Origin: Phaeobacter sp. B1627
Lineage (GTDB): Bacteria; Pseudomonadota; Alphaproteobacteria; Rhodobacterales; Rhodobacteraceae
Assembly: GCF_006265095.1 (NCBI RefSeq)
Contig: NZ_VCNK01000029.1
Location: forward strand, 1-64,000
Direction: 5' to 3'
Length of the DNA stretch: 64,000 bases
Position numbers and translations under genes: made by a program. A model generated the notes under the pieces. It did not search any database and was not told the DNA's origin. It worked only from the letters and a program-made list of their open reading frames with translations. Within the stretch, counting starts at the first letter, position 1; each line of letters begins with the position of its first letter. Of the stretch, positions 54,488 through 63,217 are shown in pieces.

Positions 54488-55207
54488 TCAGCTCCAGCTG
54501 ACATCGCCCAGAAAGATATAGCCTGCTCCGTAGATTGTTTTGATCAGGCGCGGGTTCTTGGGGTCTTCCTTCAGCTTGGTCCGCAGCCGGGAGATCCGCA
54601 CATCCATGGCCCGGTCGAAGCTGTCCCCGGCGCCACCGCCCAGCCGCTCCATCATCTGGGACCGGGAGATCAGCCGTTTCGGGCTGTCGAGAAAGAGCCG
54701 CAGAACCTCGCCCTCGGCATGAGAAAACGTGGTCTCCTCGCCCGCCTCGTCTTCCAGCACATAGCGGTCGAAATGAGCGGTCCACCCGGAAAAATGCGCA
54801 CGGTCGCCGGTTGGGGCCTTGCCGCCCCGGGGCGCGACACGCAGGCGCACACGGATGCGGGCAACGACCTCTGCCGGGTCAAAGGGTTTGGTTATATAGT
54901 CGTCGGCCCCCAGTTCCAGACCGGTGACACGGTCATGGACCTGCGCGCGGCCGGAGATGATGATCACGCTGGCCCCCTGTTCCAATGCGAGCCGATGGAC
55001 CAGGGCCAGGCCATCCGTATCGGGTAGCGACAGATCCACGAGACAGACATCCGGTGTCACCCGTTGCAGGGCGGCCTCAAAATCGCGCGCCCGGGAAAAG
55101 CTCTGGGTGCGGTAGCCTGCGTCTTTCAGTGTTTCGGTCAGCAGGCGACGGATTTCCGGCTCATCATCAAGGATGGTCACGAGCGGGGCGAGGGATGCAT
55201 CACGCAT
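54488..55207 (-). CDS. OmpR-family response regulator
   Basis: The 239-residue regulator has a receiver domain with acidic pocket DD (14-15), phosphorylation site D58 (CLVDLS) and a TKPFDP lysine, followed by a winged-helix DNA-binding domain (about 145-235; ISRSQMMERL, VRISRLRTKL, IKTIYGAGYIF). The start overlaps the kinase stop by 8 bases. It is probably the output of the kinase at 55200 and may control the divergent acyl-CoA synthetase/ABC cluster. Confidence 0.93.
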   Translation of the reverse strand: MRDASLAPLVTILDDEPEIRRLLTETLKDAGYRTQSFSRARDFEAALQRVTPDVCLVDLSLPDTDGLALVHRLALEQGASVIIISGRAQVHDRVTGLELGADDYITKPFDPAEVVARIRVRLRVAPRGGKAPTGDRAHFSGWTAHFDRYVLEDEAGEETTFSHAEGEVLRLFLDSPKRLISRSQMMERLGGGAGDSFDRAMDVRISRLRTKLKEDPKNPRLIKTIYGAGYIFLGDVSWS

Positions 55208-57104
55208 GCGGAGCCTCCTGTTGCAAGAGCGCCAGCAGTTCTGCGCGCTCAAAGGGTTTTTGCAAAAGCGGAGCCTGCGCCTGCGCGGTATGAAAGAGCG
55301 GATCGGACTGCGGCAGCGAGGTCATCAGAACCACCGGCGGCGCGCCATCGCCAAGCCGATGACACAGGTCGACCCCGGTGGCGCTGCCTTCGAGGCGGAT
55401 ATCAGAGAGGATCAGCGCAATGCCTTCGACATCCGCCACCAGCGCCACCGCCTCATCGACGCTGGTGGCCTCAATGACGGAATAGCCGAGCTCCATCAGC
55501 AGTTGCCGATAGGTCGCGCGCAGCGCGTCGCTGTCTTCCACAAGCAGGGCAATGCCGGCTGCGGCCATGGGCGCAATCCGGTAGGGCAGGCGGAGCGTGA
55601 CCAGCGCTCCGGAGACCGTATTGCCGATGCGGATGTCGCCGCCTGCGGATTTCACCATGTCGTAGACCATCGACAACCCGAGCCCCGAGCCTTCCTGACC
55701 CTTGGTTGTGAAAAACGGGTTCAGGGCATTGACCAGCGCCTCGGGCGAAAATCCAGGTCCGGTGTCGCCAACGGAAAATTCGATCCATGTCTGCCCGACC
55801 GGGTGGGCGGAGACGGTGATCTGGCCGCTGACGCCACAGGCGTCGCGTGCGTTCAGGATCAGGTTCAAAAGCGCATCCTGCAGGCGGCCCGGGTCCAGCA
55901 GAAACCGGTCCGTTCCGGTGTTGTCCAGAACGCTGAGTCCGATGCCCTGCGGCAGGGAGGGCGTTGCGAGGATCTTCAGCTCGGTCAGAAGCGCGTGAAG
56001 ATCGGTGGCCTGTGCACGCAGGCCGCGGTGCCCGGTCATTTCGGCCATACGGTCCAGCAACCGCCCGCCGCGCCGCGCCGCCGACAGGGTGCCGTCGATC
56101 AGCTCCGGGGCGCCTGCGGGCAGATCCATCCGGGAGAGTTTTGTCTGCATTCCAAGAATGATCGTCAGCAAGTTCGAAAAATCATGCGCCAGCCCGCTGG
56201 TCATCTGCGCCGCGATTTCCCGTTTCCGCGCTTGCTGCAGCGCGACGCGGGCCTGGGTTTCCTCTGTCACATCCATCGACAGAATAAAGACCCCCCCCTC
56301 GTGATCCGGGGTAAAGGCAACCCGCAGACGGCGGCTGTTCTGATCTTCGGTGAATTCGAAAACCGGACTGGCACCCTGATAGGCTTTGGCAAGGTGCGGC
56401 TTGATGCGGGCGTAGGCCGATGGTCCCAGTGCGGTCGAGATATGCTGACCGAGAATGCCGGAGGGCCGACCGGGAAAGACCGAGCTCAACCGGCCGTTGG
56501 TGAACGTATAGAAGCCCTCATTGTCCACATGGGCGATATGGGCGGGCATCATCTCGGTGGTCAGCCGGGTGCGCGCCTCGATTTGGGTGAGCTGCCGTTT
56601 GGTTTCTTCCAGTGTCTTGATCGTCGCGGCAAGATTGCGGTTGGTGGCGGATAATTCCTCGGTGTAGTTCATCACCTGATCCGAGAGTTCTTCCGAGCGC
56701 GCGCGCAGCAATTGCTCCACGCGTTTGGTGCGGGTGATGTCGGTATAGACCGTCACCCAACCACCCTGCGGCAGCGGTGCACCCTCGATCGAGATCACTT
56801 GCCCGTTGGCCCGCTGGCGCTCCACGTAATGGGGAACGAACGCGCGGGCCTGATCAACACGCTGCTGCACAAAGTCATCGATGTCGTCGATGGTTCCATA
56901 GTCGCCCTGTTCGGCGATGAAGCGGATGGTGTCGGCAAAGCTCGCCCCCTCCCGCACCAGATGCGCGGGCAGGTTGAACATTTCCTGAAAGCGATGATTG
57001 CAGGCCGCCAGCCGCAACGCATCGTCATAGACAGACAAGGCCTGTGCAATCAGGTTCAACCCGGCATCGATCATGGCGGTACGTTGTGCGGTGGTCTGTT
57101 TCAT
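55200..57104 (-). CDS. Hybrid histidine kinase with PAS domains and C-terminal receiver
   Basis: The 634-residue cytoplasmic kinase (ATG complement 57102-57104) has a PAS domain (about 10-125), a coiled coil (130-178), a second PAS domain (about 180-283), and HisKA with H307 (GLAHDFSNLL). The ATPase part has NLILNARDAC, DTGPGF and GSGLGLSMV, and a C-terminal receiver has D568 (ILSDIR). No membrane segment is present. It is encoded with an OmpR-type regulator and divergent from the acyl-CoA synthetase gene, an arrangement that fits control of uptake and activation of an organic acid. Confidence 0.93.
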   Translation of the reverse strand: MKQTTAQRTAMIDAGLNLIAQALSVYDDALRLAACNHRFQEMFNLPAHLVREGASFADTIRFIAEQGDYGTIDDIDDFVQQRVDQARAFVPHYVERQRANGQVISIEGAPLPQGGWVTVYTDITRTKRVEQLLRARSEELSDQVMNYTEELSATNRNLAATIKTLEETKRQLTQIEARTRLTTEMMPAHIAHVDNEGFYTFTNGRLSSVFPGRPSGILGQHISTALGPSAYARIKPHLAKAYQGASPVFEFTEDQNSRRLRVAFTPDHEGGVFILSMDVTEETQARVALQQARKREIAAQMTSGLAHDFSNLLTIILGMQTKLSRMDLPAGAPELIDGTLSAARRGGRLLDRMAEMTGHRGLRAQATDLHALLTELKILATPSLPQGIGLSVLDNTGTDRFLLDPGRLQDALLNLILNARDACGVSGQITVSAHPVGQTWIEFSVGDTGPGFSPEALVNALNPFFTTKGQEGSGLGLSMVYDMVKSAGGDIRIGNTVSGALVTLRLPYRIAPMAAAGIALLVEDSDALRATYRQLLMELGYSVIEATSVDEAVALVADVEGIALILSDIRLEGSATGVDLCHRLGDGAPPVVLMTSLPQSDPLFHTAQAQAPLLQKPFERAELLALLQQEAPHA

Positions 57105-57262
57105 CTCGGCTCCCCGCACATTGGCTAGCAGGTTGCGACAGGGAGGCAAAGCGGCTTGTCCCGGCGCAGGGTTTGGCCTGCCTCCGGCAAATAGTTTGCA
57201 CTTGTTACAATTCGAAAGGTTTCAGAAATCATCGCGAAAAACTTGCTTTGTTACGTGAGGGC

Positions 57263-57278
57263 TGTCCTAATATGGACA
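57263..57278. promoter_or_regulatory. Short palindrome in the kinase/acyl-CoA synthetase divergent promoter
   Basis: TGTCC-TAATAT-GGACA is a perfect inverted repeat with a 6-base centre, 77 bases before the GTG at 57355. It could be a site for the neighbouring response regulator. The region also contains TTGTTAC copies (about 57203 and 57249). Confidence 0.4.
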
Positions 57279-57354
57279 TAAGGATCGCCCCGCACACCCG
57301 TGCGAGTGGCGGCCAATCCGGTCGGGGAGGACCGGATACGGGAGGAGTAAATAC

Positions 57355-59340
57355 GTGTCTCACACCGCTGCGCAGACCTCGTCTGGCGCCGGGCAGTTGT
57401 TGTCTGTGCCGGCCCTGCTGGAGAGAAACGCCACTGTCTATGCTGATCGCCCGGCCTACCGGGAGAAGGAATTCGGCATCTGGCAGAGCTGGACCTGGAA
57501 AGAAACCGCCGATGAAATCGACGCGCTTGCGTTGGGGCTTCTGAGCCTTGGGGTGTCGGAGGGCGATTTCATTGCCATCATCGGTCGCAACCGGCCTTCG
57601 CTGTATTGGTCCATGGTGGCCGCGCAGAGTGTCGGCGCCGTGCCGGTGCCGATCTATCAGGATTCCGGCCCCGACGAGATGGCCTATGTTCTGGACCATT
57701 GCGGTGCGGCCTATGTGATCGCCGGCGATCAGGAGCAAGTCGACAAGGTTGTCGAAATCAAGGATCAACTGGAGAACCTCCGCCATGTGATCTACGTCGA
57801 CCCCAGAGGTCTGCGGAAATATGATCATGAACATCTGCACCCCTATAAAGAAGTGCAGTCGCAGGGCCGCGCCGCGCCCGCCGAAATCAGGTCGGATCTG
57901 GCGGCCCGGCGGGCCCGGCTGACGTATGACAGTACCTGTGTCATGCTCTACACCTCGGGAACCACAGGCCGTCCCAAGGGCGTGGTGCTGTCCAACAAGA
58001 ACGTCATCGAGAGCGCCAAGAATGTCAGCGAATTCGACCATCTGACGGAACGTGAAGAGGTGCTGTCGTATCTGCCGATGGCCTGGGTCGGTGATTTCAT
58101 CTTTTCGCTCGGTCAAAGCTATTGGTGTGGTTTCTGCGTCAATTGCCCGGAAAGCCCGGAGACGATGATGACGGACCTTCGCGAGATCGGGCCGACCTAT
58201 TTCTTTGCGCCGCCCCGGGTGTTCGAGGGCCAGCTGACCAATGTCATGATCCGGATGGAGGACGCCGGTCGTCTGAAGCAGCGGATGTTTCACTACTTCC
58301 TTGCGCATGCAAAGAAGGTTGGCGGGCGCATTCTGGACGGCAAGCCGGTGAGCGGGGCGGACCGGTTGAAATACTGGCTCGGCAATCTGCTGATCTACGG
58401 CCCGCTGAAAGACACGCTGGGATACGGGCGTATTCGCGTGGGCTATACGGCAGGCGAGGCGATCGGGCCGGAGATCTTCGATTTCTACCGGAGTCTCGGG
58501 ATCAACCTGAAGCAGCTTTATGGTCAGACCGAAGCCACGGTTTTCATCACGGTGCAGCCGGATGGCGAAGTGCGGGCGGATACGGTTGGAGTGCCGGCGC
58601 CTGACGTCGAGATCAAGATCGATGACACCGGAGAGATCCACTACCGTTCGCCCGGCACCTTTGTCGAATATTACAAGAACGCTGAATCGACGGCATCAAC
58701 CAAGGACGCCGAAGGCTGGGTCGCGACGGGGGATGCGGGGTTCATCGAAGAGAGCTCGGGACATTTGCGGATCATCGACCGGGCCAAGGATGTGGGCAAA
58801 ATGGCAGATGGTGCGATGTTTGCGCCGAAATACGTGGAGAACAAGCTGAAGTTCTACCCCGATATTCTGGAAGCCGTGGTGTTCGGGAACGGGCGCGATC
58901 GCTGTGTGGCGTTTATCAATATCGACCTGACCGCGGTGGGGAACTGGGCCGAGCGCAACAATATCGCCTACGGATCCTATCAGGAGCTGGCCGGGCATCC
59001 CCGCGTGCTGGAAACGATCCGGTCGCATGTGGAGGCGGTCAACACCTCGGTGGCGCAGGACGAAATGCTGTCGGGCTGTCAGGTCCATCGCTTTGTGGTG
59101 CTGCACAAGGAACTGGATGCGGATGATGGCGAGATCACCCGCACCGGCAAGGTCCGCCGCCGCATCGTCGAGGAGAAATTCGCCGATATCATCACCGCGC
59201 TCTATGACGGTTCCGATCAGGTCTCGACCCGGACCGAAGTCACCTATGAGGACGGGCGCAAGGGCGCAATCAGTGCCACGCTCAGCCTTGTGGATGCCAA
59301 GGTGCAATCCGCGATCACCCGCGCGGTGGCGGCAGAATGA
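57355..59340 (+). CDS. AMP-forming acyl-CoA synthetase (long-chain type)
   Basis: The 661-residue enzyme activates a carboxylic acid to its CoA thioester through an acyl-adenylate. Core motifs: MLYTSGTTGRPKGV (197-210), YGQTEATVF, and ATGDAGFIEES...RIIDRAKD near 455-480. The start is GTG 57355 with GGAGGAG seven bases upstream; the frame is 200 bases from the divergent kinase. It heads the cluster with a branched-chain-type ABC transporter, so the imported compound is probably activated at once. A precise substrate (fatty, aromatic or branched acid) cannot be read. Confidence 0.9.
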   Translation: MSHTAAQTSSGAGQLLSVPALLERNATVYADRPAYREKEFGIWQSWTWKETADEIDALALGLLSLGVSEGDFIAIIGRNRPSLYWSMVAAQSVGAVPVPIYQDSGPDEMAYVLDHCGAAYVIAGDQEQVDKVVEIKDQLENLRHVIYVDPRGLRKYDHEHLHPYKEVQSQGRAAPAEIRSDLAARRARLTYDSTCVMLYTSGTTGRPKGVVLSNKNVIESAKNVSEFDHLTEREEVLSYLPMAWVGDFIFSLGQSYWCGFCVNCPESPETMMTDLREIGPTYFFAPPRVFEGQLTNVMIRMEDAGRLKQRMFHYFLAHAKKVGGRILDGKPVSGADRLKYWLGNLLIYGPLKDTLGYGRIRVGYTAGEAIGPEIFDFYRSLGINLKQLYGQTEATVFITVQPDGEVRADTVGVPAPDVEIKIDDTGEIHYRSPGTFVEYYKNAESTASTKDAEGWVATGDAGFIEESSGHLRIIDRAKDVGKMADGAMFAPKYVENKLKFYPDILEAVVFGNGRDRCVAFINIDLTAVGNWAERNNIAYGSYQELAGHPRVLETIRSHVEAVNTSVAQDEMLSGCQVHRFVVLHKELDADDGEITRTGKVRRRIVEEKFADIITALYDGSDQVSTRTEVTYEDGRKGAISATLSLVDAKVQSAITRAVAAE

Positions 59341-59427
59341 GGCCGGTCGGATCGACGCTCGTGCAGGCAAGCTGCACATCGCCCCGCCCGCCGTCCCCAC
59401 ATGCGACAGAAACCGAAGGAGGGGCCC

Positions 59428-60246
59428 ATGCTTGACCAATCCGACAGCTATGTGACCGAGGATGGCCGCACCATTGGCCCCGTGGTCATGGAGATGAAGA
59501 ATATCACGCTGCGCTTTGGGGGTGTGGTCGCCATCAAGGATATCTCCTTTGATATCCGCGAGGGCGAAATCCGCGCGATCATTGGCCCGAACGGGGCGGG
59601 CAAGTCCTCGATGCTGAATGTGATCTCGGGGTTTTACGTACCGCAGGACGGCGAGGTGCTGTTTCACGGCAAGAAGCGCCCGCCGATGCGCCCCTATGAG
59701 GTCGCGCGTCAGGGCATTGCCCGGACCTTTCAGAACATTGCCTTGTTTGATGGTATGAGCGTTCTCGACAACGTGATGACCGGGCGTTTGAACTATATGA
59801 AAACGAACCTTTTTCAGCAGGCCTTGTGGAAGGGCTGGGCTGAGAAGGAAGAGACCGAAAACCGGGAGGTGGTCGAAAAGATCATCGATTTCCTCGAAAT
59901 ACAGGCCATTCGCAAGACCCCTGTCGCGCGGTTGCCCTACGGGTTGAAAAAGCGCGTCGAACTGGCCCGGGCCCTGGCCGCGGAGCCCAAACTGTTGCTG
60001 CTGGATGAGCCGATGGCGGGAATGAACGTCGAGGAGAAAGAGGACATGTCCCGCTTTATTCTCGATGTGAATGATGAATTCGGCACCACCATTGCCTTGA
60101 TCGAGCATGACATGGGCGTGGTCATGGATCTGAGCGACCGGGTCGTGGTGATGGATTACGGCAAGAAAATCGGCGACGGCACACCCGAAGAGGTGCGCAA
60201 CAACCAGGATGTGATCGATGCCTATCTGGGGGTGTCCCATGACTGA
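59428..60246 (+). CDS. Branched-chain-type ABC transporter ATPase (LivG-like)
   Basis: The 272-residue ATPase starts at ATG 59428 (AAGGAGG upstream; an in-frame ATG nine codons earlier is poorer). Walker A GPNGAGKSS spans 53-61, the signature is LPYGLKKRVELARAL, and Walker B is LLLLDEPMAGM. The long middle loop of LivG proteins is present. It lies 87 bases after the synthetase. The second ATPase (LivF) expected for such systems is not in this part of the window. Confidence 0.92.
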   Translation: MLDQSDSYVTEDGRTIGPVVMEMKNITLRFGGVVAIKDISFDIREGEIRAIIGPNGAGKSSMLNVISGFYVPQDGEVLFHGKKRPPMRPYEVARQGIARTFQNIALFDGMSVLDNVMTGRLNYMKTNLFQQALWKGWAEKEETENREVVEKIIDFLEIQAIRKTPVARLPYGLKKRVELARALAAEPKLLLLDEPMAGMNVEEKEDMSRFILDVNDEFGTTIALIEHDMGVVMDLSDRVVVMDYGKKIGDGTPEEVRNNQDVIDAYLGVSHD

Positions 60247-60275
60247 GGCTGCAGAAAAATACAAGGAGGCGTGCC

Positions 60276-61262
60276 ATGTCTGATCAACTGATCTTTGCCA
60301 TGGAGGTGACGCTGAACGGATTGATGGCGGGCGTGCTCTATGCGCTGGTGGCGCTGGGCTTCGTGCTGATTTACAAGGCGTCGGGCATTTTCAACTATGC
60401 ACAGGGCGTCATGGCGCTGTTCGCGGCGATGACCCTTGTCGGGATCATGAACGGGCAGGTGCCGTTTTCGCATCTGATCAACGCCATGTTTGGCGGGCAC
60501 ACGACCCATTTCGGCTGGACGGTGCCGTCGCTGGTGGCGATTTTGATGACGGTTGGCGTCATGGTTGTCCTCGCGTGGCTGGTGCAGGTCCTGGTGATGA
60601 AACATCTCGTGGGCCAGGAGCCGATCATCCTGTTCATGGCCACCATCGGATTGGCCTACTTCCTCGAAGGGGTGGCGGACCTGATGTGGGGGTCAGAAAT
60701 CAAAACTCTGGATGTCGGATTGCCGCAGGGGATCAACCTGTGGATCGACGAGACGACCTTTGGGATTTTCGGTTACGGCTTCTTTATCGACAACCTGGAC
60801 ATCGTGGCGACAGTGATCGCGGCACTGTTGGTCACGGGGCTGGTGCTCTTCAGCCAATACACCAAGCAGGGGCGGGCCATGCGGGCGGTGGCGGATGATC
60901 ACCAGGCGGCGCTGTCGGTGGGGATCTCTCTGAACTTCATCTGGGTGCTGGTCTGGTCCGTCGCGGGGTTTGTCGCGCTGGTTGCAGGCATCATGTGGGG
61001 CACCAAATCGGGCGTTCAGTTCTCGCTGTCGCTGATTGCGCTCAAGGCCCTGCCGGTGCTGATGCTCGGAGGCTTCACTTCGATACCCGGAGCCATTGTC
61101 GGCGGCCTCATCATCGGGGTCGGGGAAAAACTCTTTGAGTTTCTCATCGGCCCGATGGTGGGTGGCGCAACCGAGAACTGGTTTGCCTATGTGCTTGCGC
61201 TGATCTTCCTGGTGTTCCGCCCGCAGGGCCTTTTCGGAGAGAAGATCATTGAGCGCGTCTGA
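60276..61262 (+). CDS. Branched-chain-type ABC transporter permease (LivH-like)
   Basis: The 328-residue integral membrane permease of the LivH family has eight or so hydrophobic segments; GLMAGVLYALVALGFVLIYKASGIFNYAQG at the N-terminus and the region ALPVLMLGGFTSIPGAIVGG are typical. It follows the ATPase by 29 bases. It forms the translocation channel together with the LivM-like subunit at 62053, from which it is separated by a gene on the opposite strand. Confidence 0.92.
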   Translation: MSDQLIFAMEVTLNGLMAGVLYALVALGFVLIYKASGIFNYAQGVMALFAAMTLVGIMNGQVPFSHLINAMFGGHTTHFGWTVPSLVAILMTVGVMVVLAWLVQVLVMKHLVGQEPIILFMATIGLAYFLEGVADLMWGSEIKTLDVGLPQGINLWIDETTFGIFGYGFFIDNLDIVATVIAALLVTGLVLFSQYTKQGRAMRAVADDHQAALSVGISLNFIWVLVWSVAGFVALVAGIMWGTKSGVQFSLSLIALKALPVLMLGGFTSIPGAIVGGLIIGVGEKLFEFLIGPMVGGATENWFAYVLALIFLVFRPQGLFGEKIIERV

Positions 61263-61298
61263 GCCGGATCTCTTCCCTGCGGGGCCAGCTCTGCAGCG

Positions 61299-61775
61299 TC
61301 AAGTCTGCATCCGCTGGAAGGCTGCGATGACGATGGCGGCAAACACCGTAATGGCCAGCGTCAGCGCAATGGTGATGTCACCAATCAGCCGCCCGATCAG
61401 AAAGGTCATGAGGCCGGCCGCGCAGAGACCGATAAAAATGAGCCCCCAGAAGGATGTAATATCGTCCGGATTGCCGACCGTATTGCCGACTGTGGTCTCC
61501 GGTCGGGCCTGCGGCCGCCCTGCGGACGGGCCCGAGGACGGGTTTGGCGTATCCGTCACGGGTCTTGATGCGGGGCCCGGTGCCGATCTTGGCCGGGCCG
61601 GTGCAGCACGTGCCGCTGGCTGCGGCCGCGGTCGCGCCGAAAATGTCGGCGTGACATCCGCATCCTCGACTGAAGCCAGAATCCTTTCTCTTTCAGTTGC
61701 ATATTCCTTGGCGGAAATATCGCCACGCTTCCGGGCAGCATCCAGCTGCCGGATTTCTTCCAAAATCGCAGTCAT
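61299..61775 (-). CDS. SHOCT-like domain membrane protein on the opposite strand
   Basis: The 158-residue protein has a short N-terminal SHOCT-like helix pair (MTAILEEIRQLDAARKRGDIS... EYATERERIL), a long Pro/Ala/Arg linker (about 45-100) and two hydrophobic helices (WGLIFIGLCAAGLMTFLIGRLIG; ITIALTLAITVFAAIVIAAF). ATG at complement 61773-61775; a GTG three codons earlier is possible. The function is unknown. It lies against the direction of a transporter operon, between its two permease genes, so it was probably inserted here, or has an own promoter and may reduce read-through. Confidence 0.75.
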   Translation of the reverse strand: MTAILEEIRQLDAARKRGDISAKEYATERERILASVEDADVTPTFSARPRPQPAARAAPARPRSAPGPASRPVTDTPNPSSGPSAGRPQARPETTVGNTVGNPDDITSFWGLIFIGLCAAGLMTFLIGRLIGDITIALTLAITVFAAIVIAAFQRMQT

Positions 61776-62052
61776 CTTACCCACTCACATTTCCCACGCA
61801 GAATGTGGCGAACAGATTTGGGCAAAATGTGGCGAAACACGGAAATCTGACGAAATGGTTAACGGCGTCCGTGGCGCGAAGAGCCTGCCGCTTGACCGGG
61901 TCACCGCCCCTCCGGCGCGTGTGAAGGGGCCTCGCCGAGGCCTGAAACGCGCTTTCGCCTCGACATGGGGGCTGTCTAGGGGACGGTCCCCGCTCCTGTC
62001 TCGGCGGGGCCAGGTGAGCAATTATAACGTAAATACAGGGAGCCTCTGAGCC
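61776..62052. other. Intergenic region with repeats before the LivM-like gene
   Basis: AATGTGGCGAA occurs twice (61802-61812 and 61826-61836), 24 bp apart, close to the divergent start of the SHOCT gene. Near the LivM-like start CCCCGC...GCGGGG can form a hairpin (about 61990-62012), followed by AATTATAACG. This is the expected place for a promoter of the LivM-like gene, which can no longer rely only on the distant one. I see no gene. Confidence 0.45.
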
Positions 62053-63129
62053 ATGTTCTATCGTGAAGCCGGAGATTTCAAACTCTCCTATGTCGAGGAC
62101 AGCCAGACCTTTCCGATCCGGTTTGACCGCTATCGCTACTTTGCCGTCCTGGCCGTCGCATACGGGGTGATCCCGTTCTTCGTTAACGACTACTGGGCCA
62201 ATGCCATCCTGCTGCCCTTTCTGATCTATGCCATCGCCGCAATCGGGCTGAATATTCTGGTCGGATACTGCGGGCAGGTGAGTCTCGGGACGGGCGGGTT
62301 CATGGCGGTCGGGGCCTATGCCTGCTACAAGTTGATGACAGCCTTTCCGGACGTGTCGATGTTCATCCATGTGCTGCTGGCCGGGGGGATCACCGCGCTG
62401 ATCTGCGTGCTGTTCGGCCTGCCCTCGCTCCGGATCAAGGGGTTTTACCTCGCGGTGGCAACGCTCGCGGCCCAGTTCTTTCTGGTGTGGCTCTTCAATC
62501 GGGTCCCGTGGTTTTACAACTACTCCGCGTCAGGCCAGATCAATGCGCCCGAACGCGAGGTCTTTGGCATCATTGTCACCGGTCCGAATGCTCCGGCCTG
62601 GGCTACTTATATGTTCTGTCTGATCTTTGTGACCTTCTGTGCCGTCGTGGCCCGCAATCTGACGCGCGGGACGCAGGGGCGGACATGGATGGCGATCCGG
62701 GACATGGACATTGCGGCCGAAATCATCGGGGTCAGCCCGCTGAAAGCCAAGATGACGGCCTTTGCGGTCTCGGGGTTCTTCGTCGGCATATCGGGGGCGC
62801 TGTTCTTTTCGGTCTACCTCGGCGCGGTCGAAGTCGGCGAGGCATTCGGGATCAACAAGTCGTTCCTCGTCCTGTTCATGGTGATCATCGGCGGATTGGG
62901 GTCGATTTTTGGCTCCTTTGCGGGGGCGGCATTCCTGGTGCTCCTGCCTGTGGTTCTCAAAGTGGTCGGCGTCGACATGCTGGGCTGGCCGACGGATATC
63001 GTCGCCCATTTCCAGCTGGTGATCGTCGGCGCGTTGATTGTGACCTTCCTGATCCTTGAACCGCACGGGCTGGCTCAGCTCTGGCGGGTGGCAAAGGAGA
63101 AGCTGCGGCTTTGGCCCTTCCCGCACTAA
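62053..63129 (+). CDS. Branched-chain-type ABC transporter permease (LivM-like)
   Basis: The 358-residue permease of the LivM family begins with a non-membrane stretch of about 25 residues, then about nine hydrophobic segments. Typical regions are AIAAIGLNILVGYCGQVSLGTGGFMAVGAYA, LRIKGFYLAVATLA and the cytoplasmic loop WMAIRDMDIAAEIIGVSPLKAK. It pairs with the LivH-like permease at 60276. Confidence 0.93.
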   Translation: MFYREAGDFKLSYVEDSQTFPIRFDRYRYFAVLAVAYGVIPFFVNDYWANAILLPFLIYAIAAIGLNILVGYCGQVSLGTGGFMAVGAYACYKLMTAFPDVSMFIHVLLAGGITALICVLFGLPSLRIKGFYLAVATLAAQFFLVWLFNRVPWFYNYSASGQINAPEREVFGIIVTGPNAPAWATYMFCLIFVTFCAVVARNLTRGTQGRTWMAIRDMDIAAEIIGVSPLKAKMTAFAVSGFFVGISGALFFSVYLGAVEVGEAFGINKSFLVLFMVIIGGLGSIFGSFAGAAFLVLLPVVLKVVGVDMLGWPTDIVAHFQLVIVGALIVTFLILEPHGLAQLWRVAKEKLRLWPFPH

Positions 63130-63147
63130 CCGGGACATGACACTCGG

Positions 63148-63175
63148 CGGGGCCTGTCGGAGGAGGCCGGCCCCG
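63148..63175 (+). promoter_or_regulatory. Intercistronic hairpin before the binding-protein gene
   Basis: CGGGGCC (63148-63154) pairs with GGCCCCG (63169-63175) with a 14-base loop. There is no T run. Such stems between permease and binding-protein genes often protect or partly terminate the message and so set different amounts of the proteins. Confidence 0.55.
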
Positions 63176-63217
63176 ATCCTGCACACATCGGAAAAATTCA
63201 AGGGAGGATGACACCCG

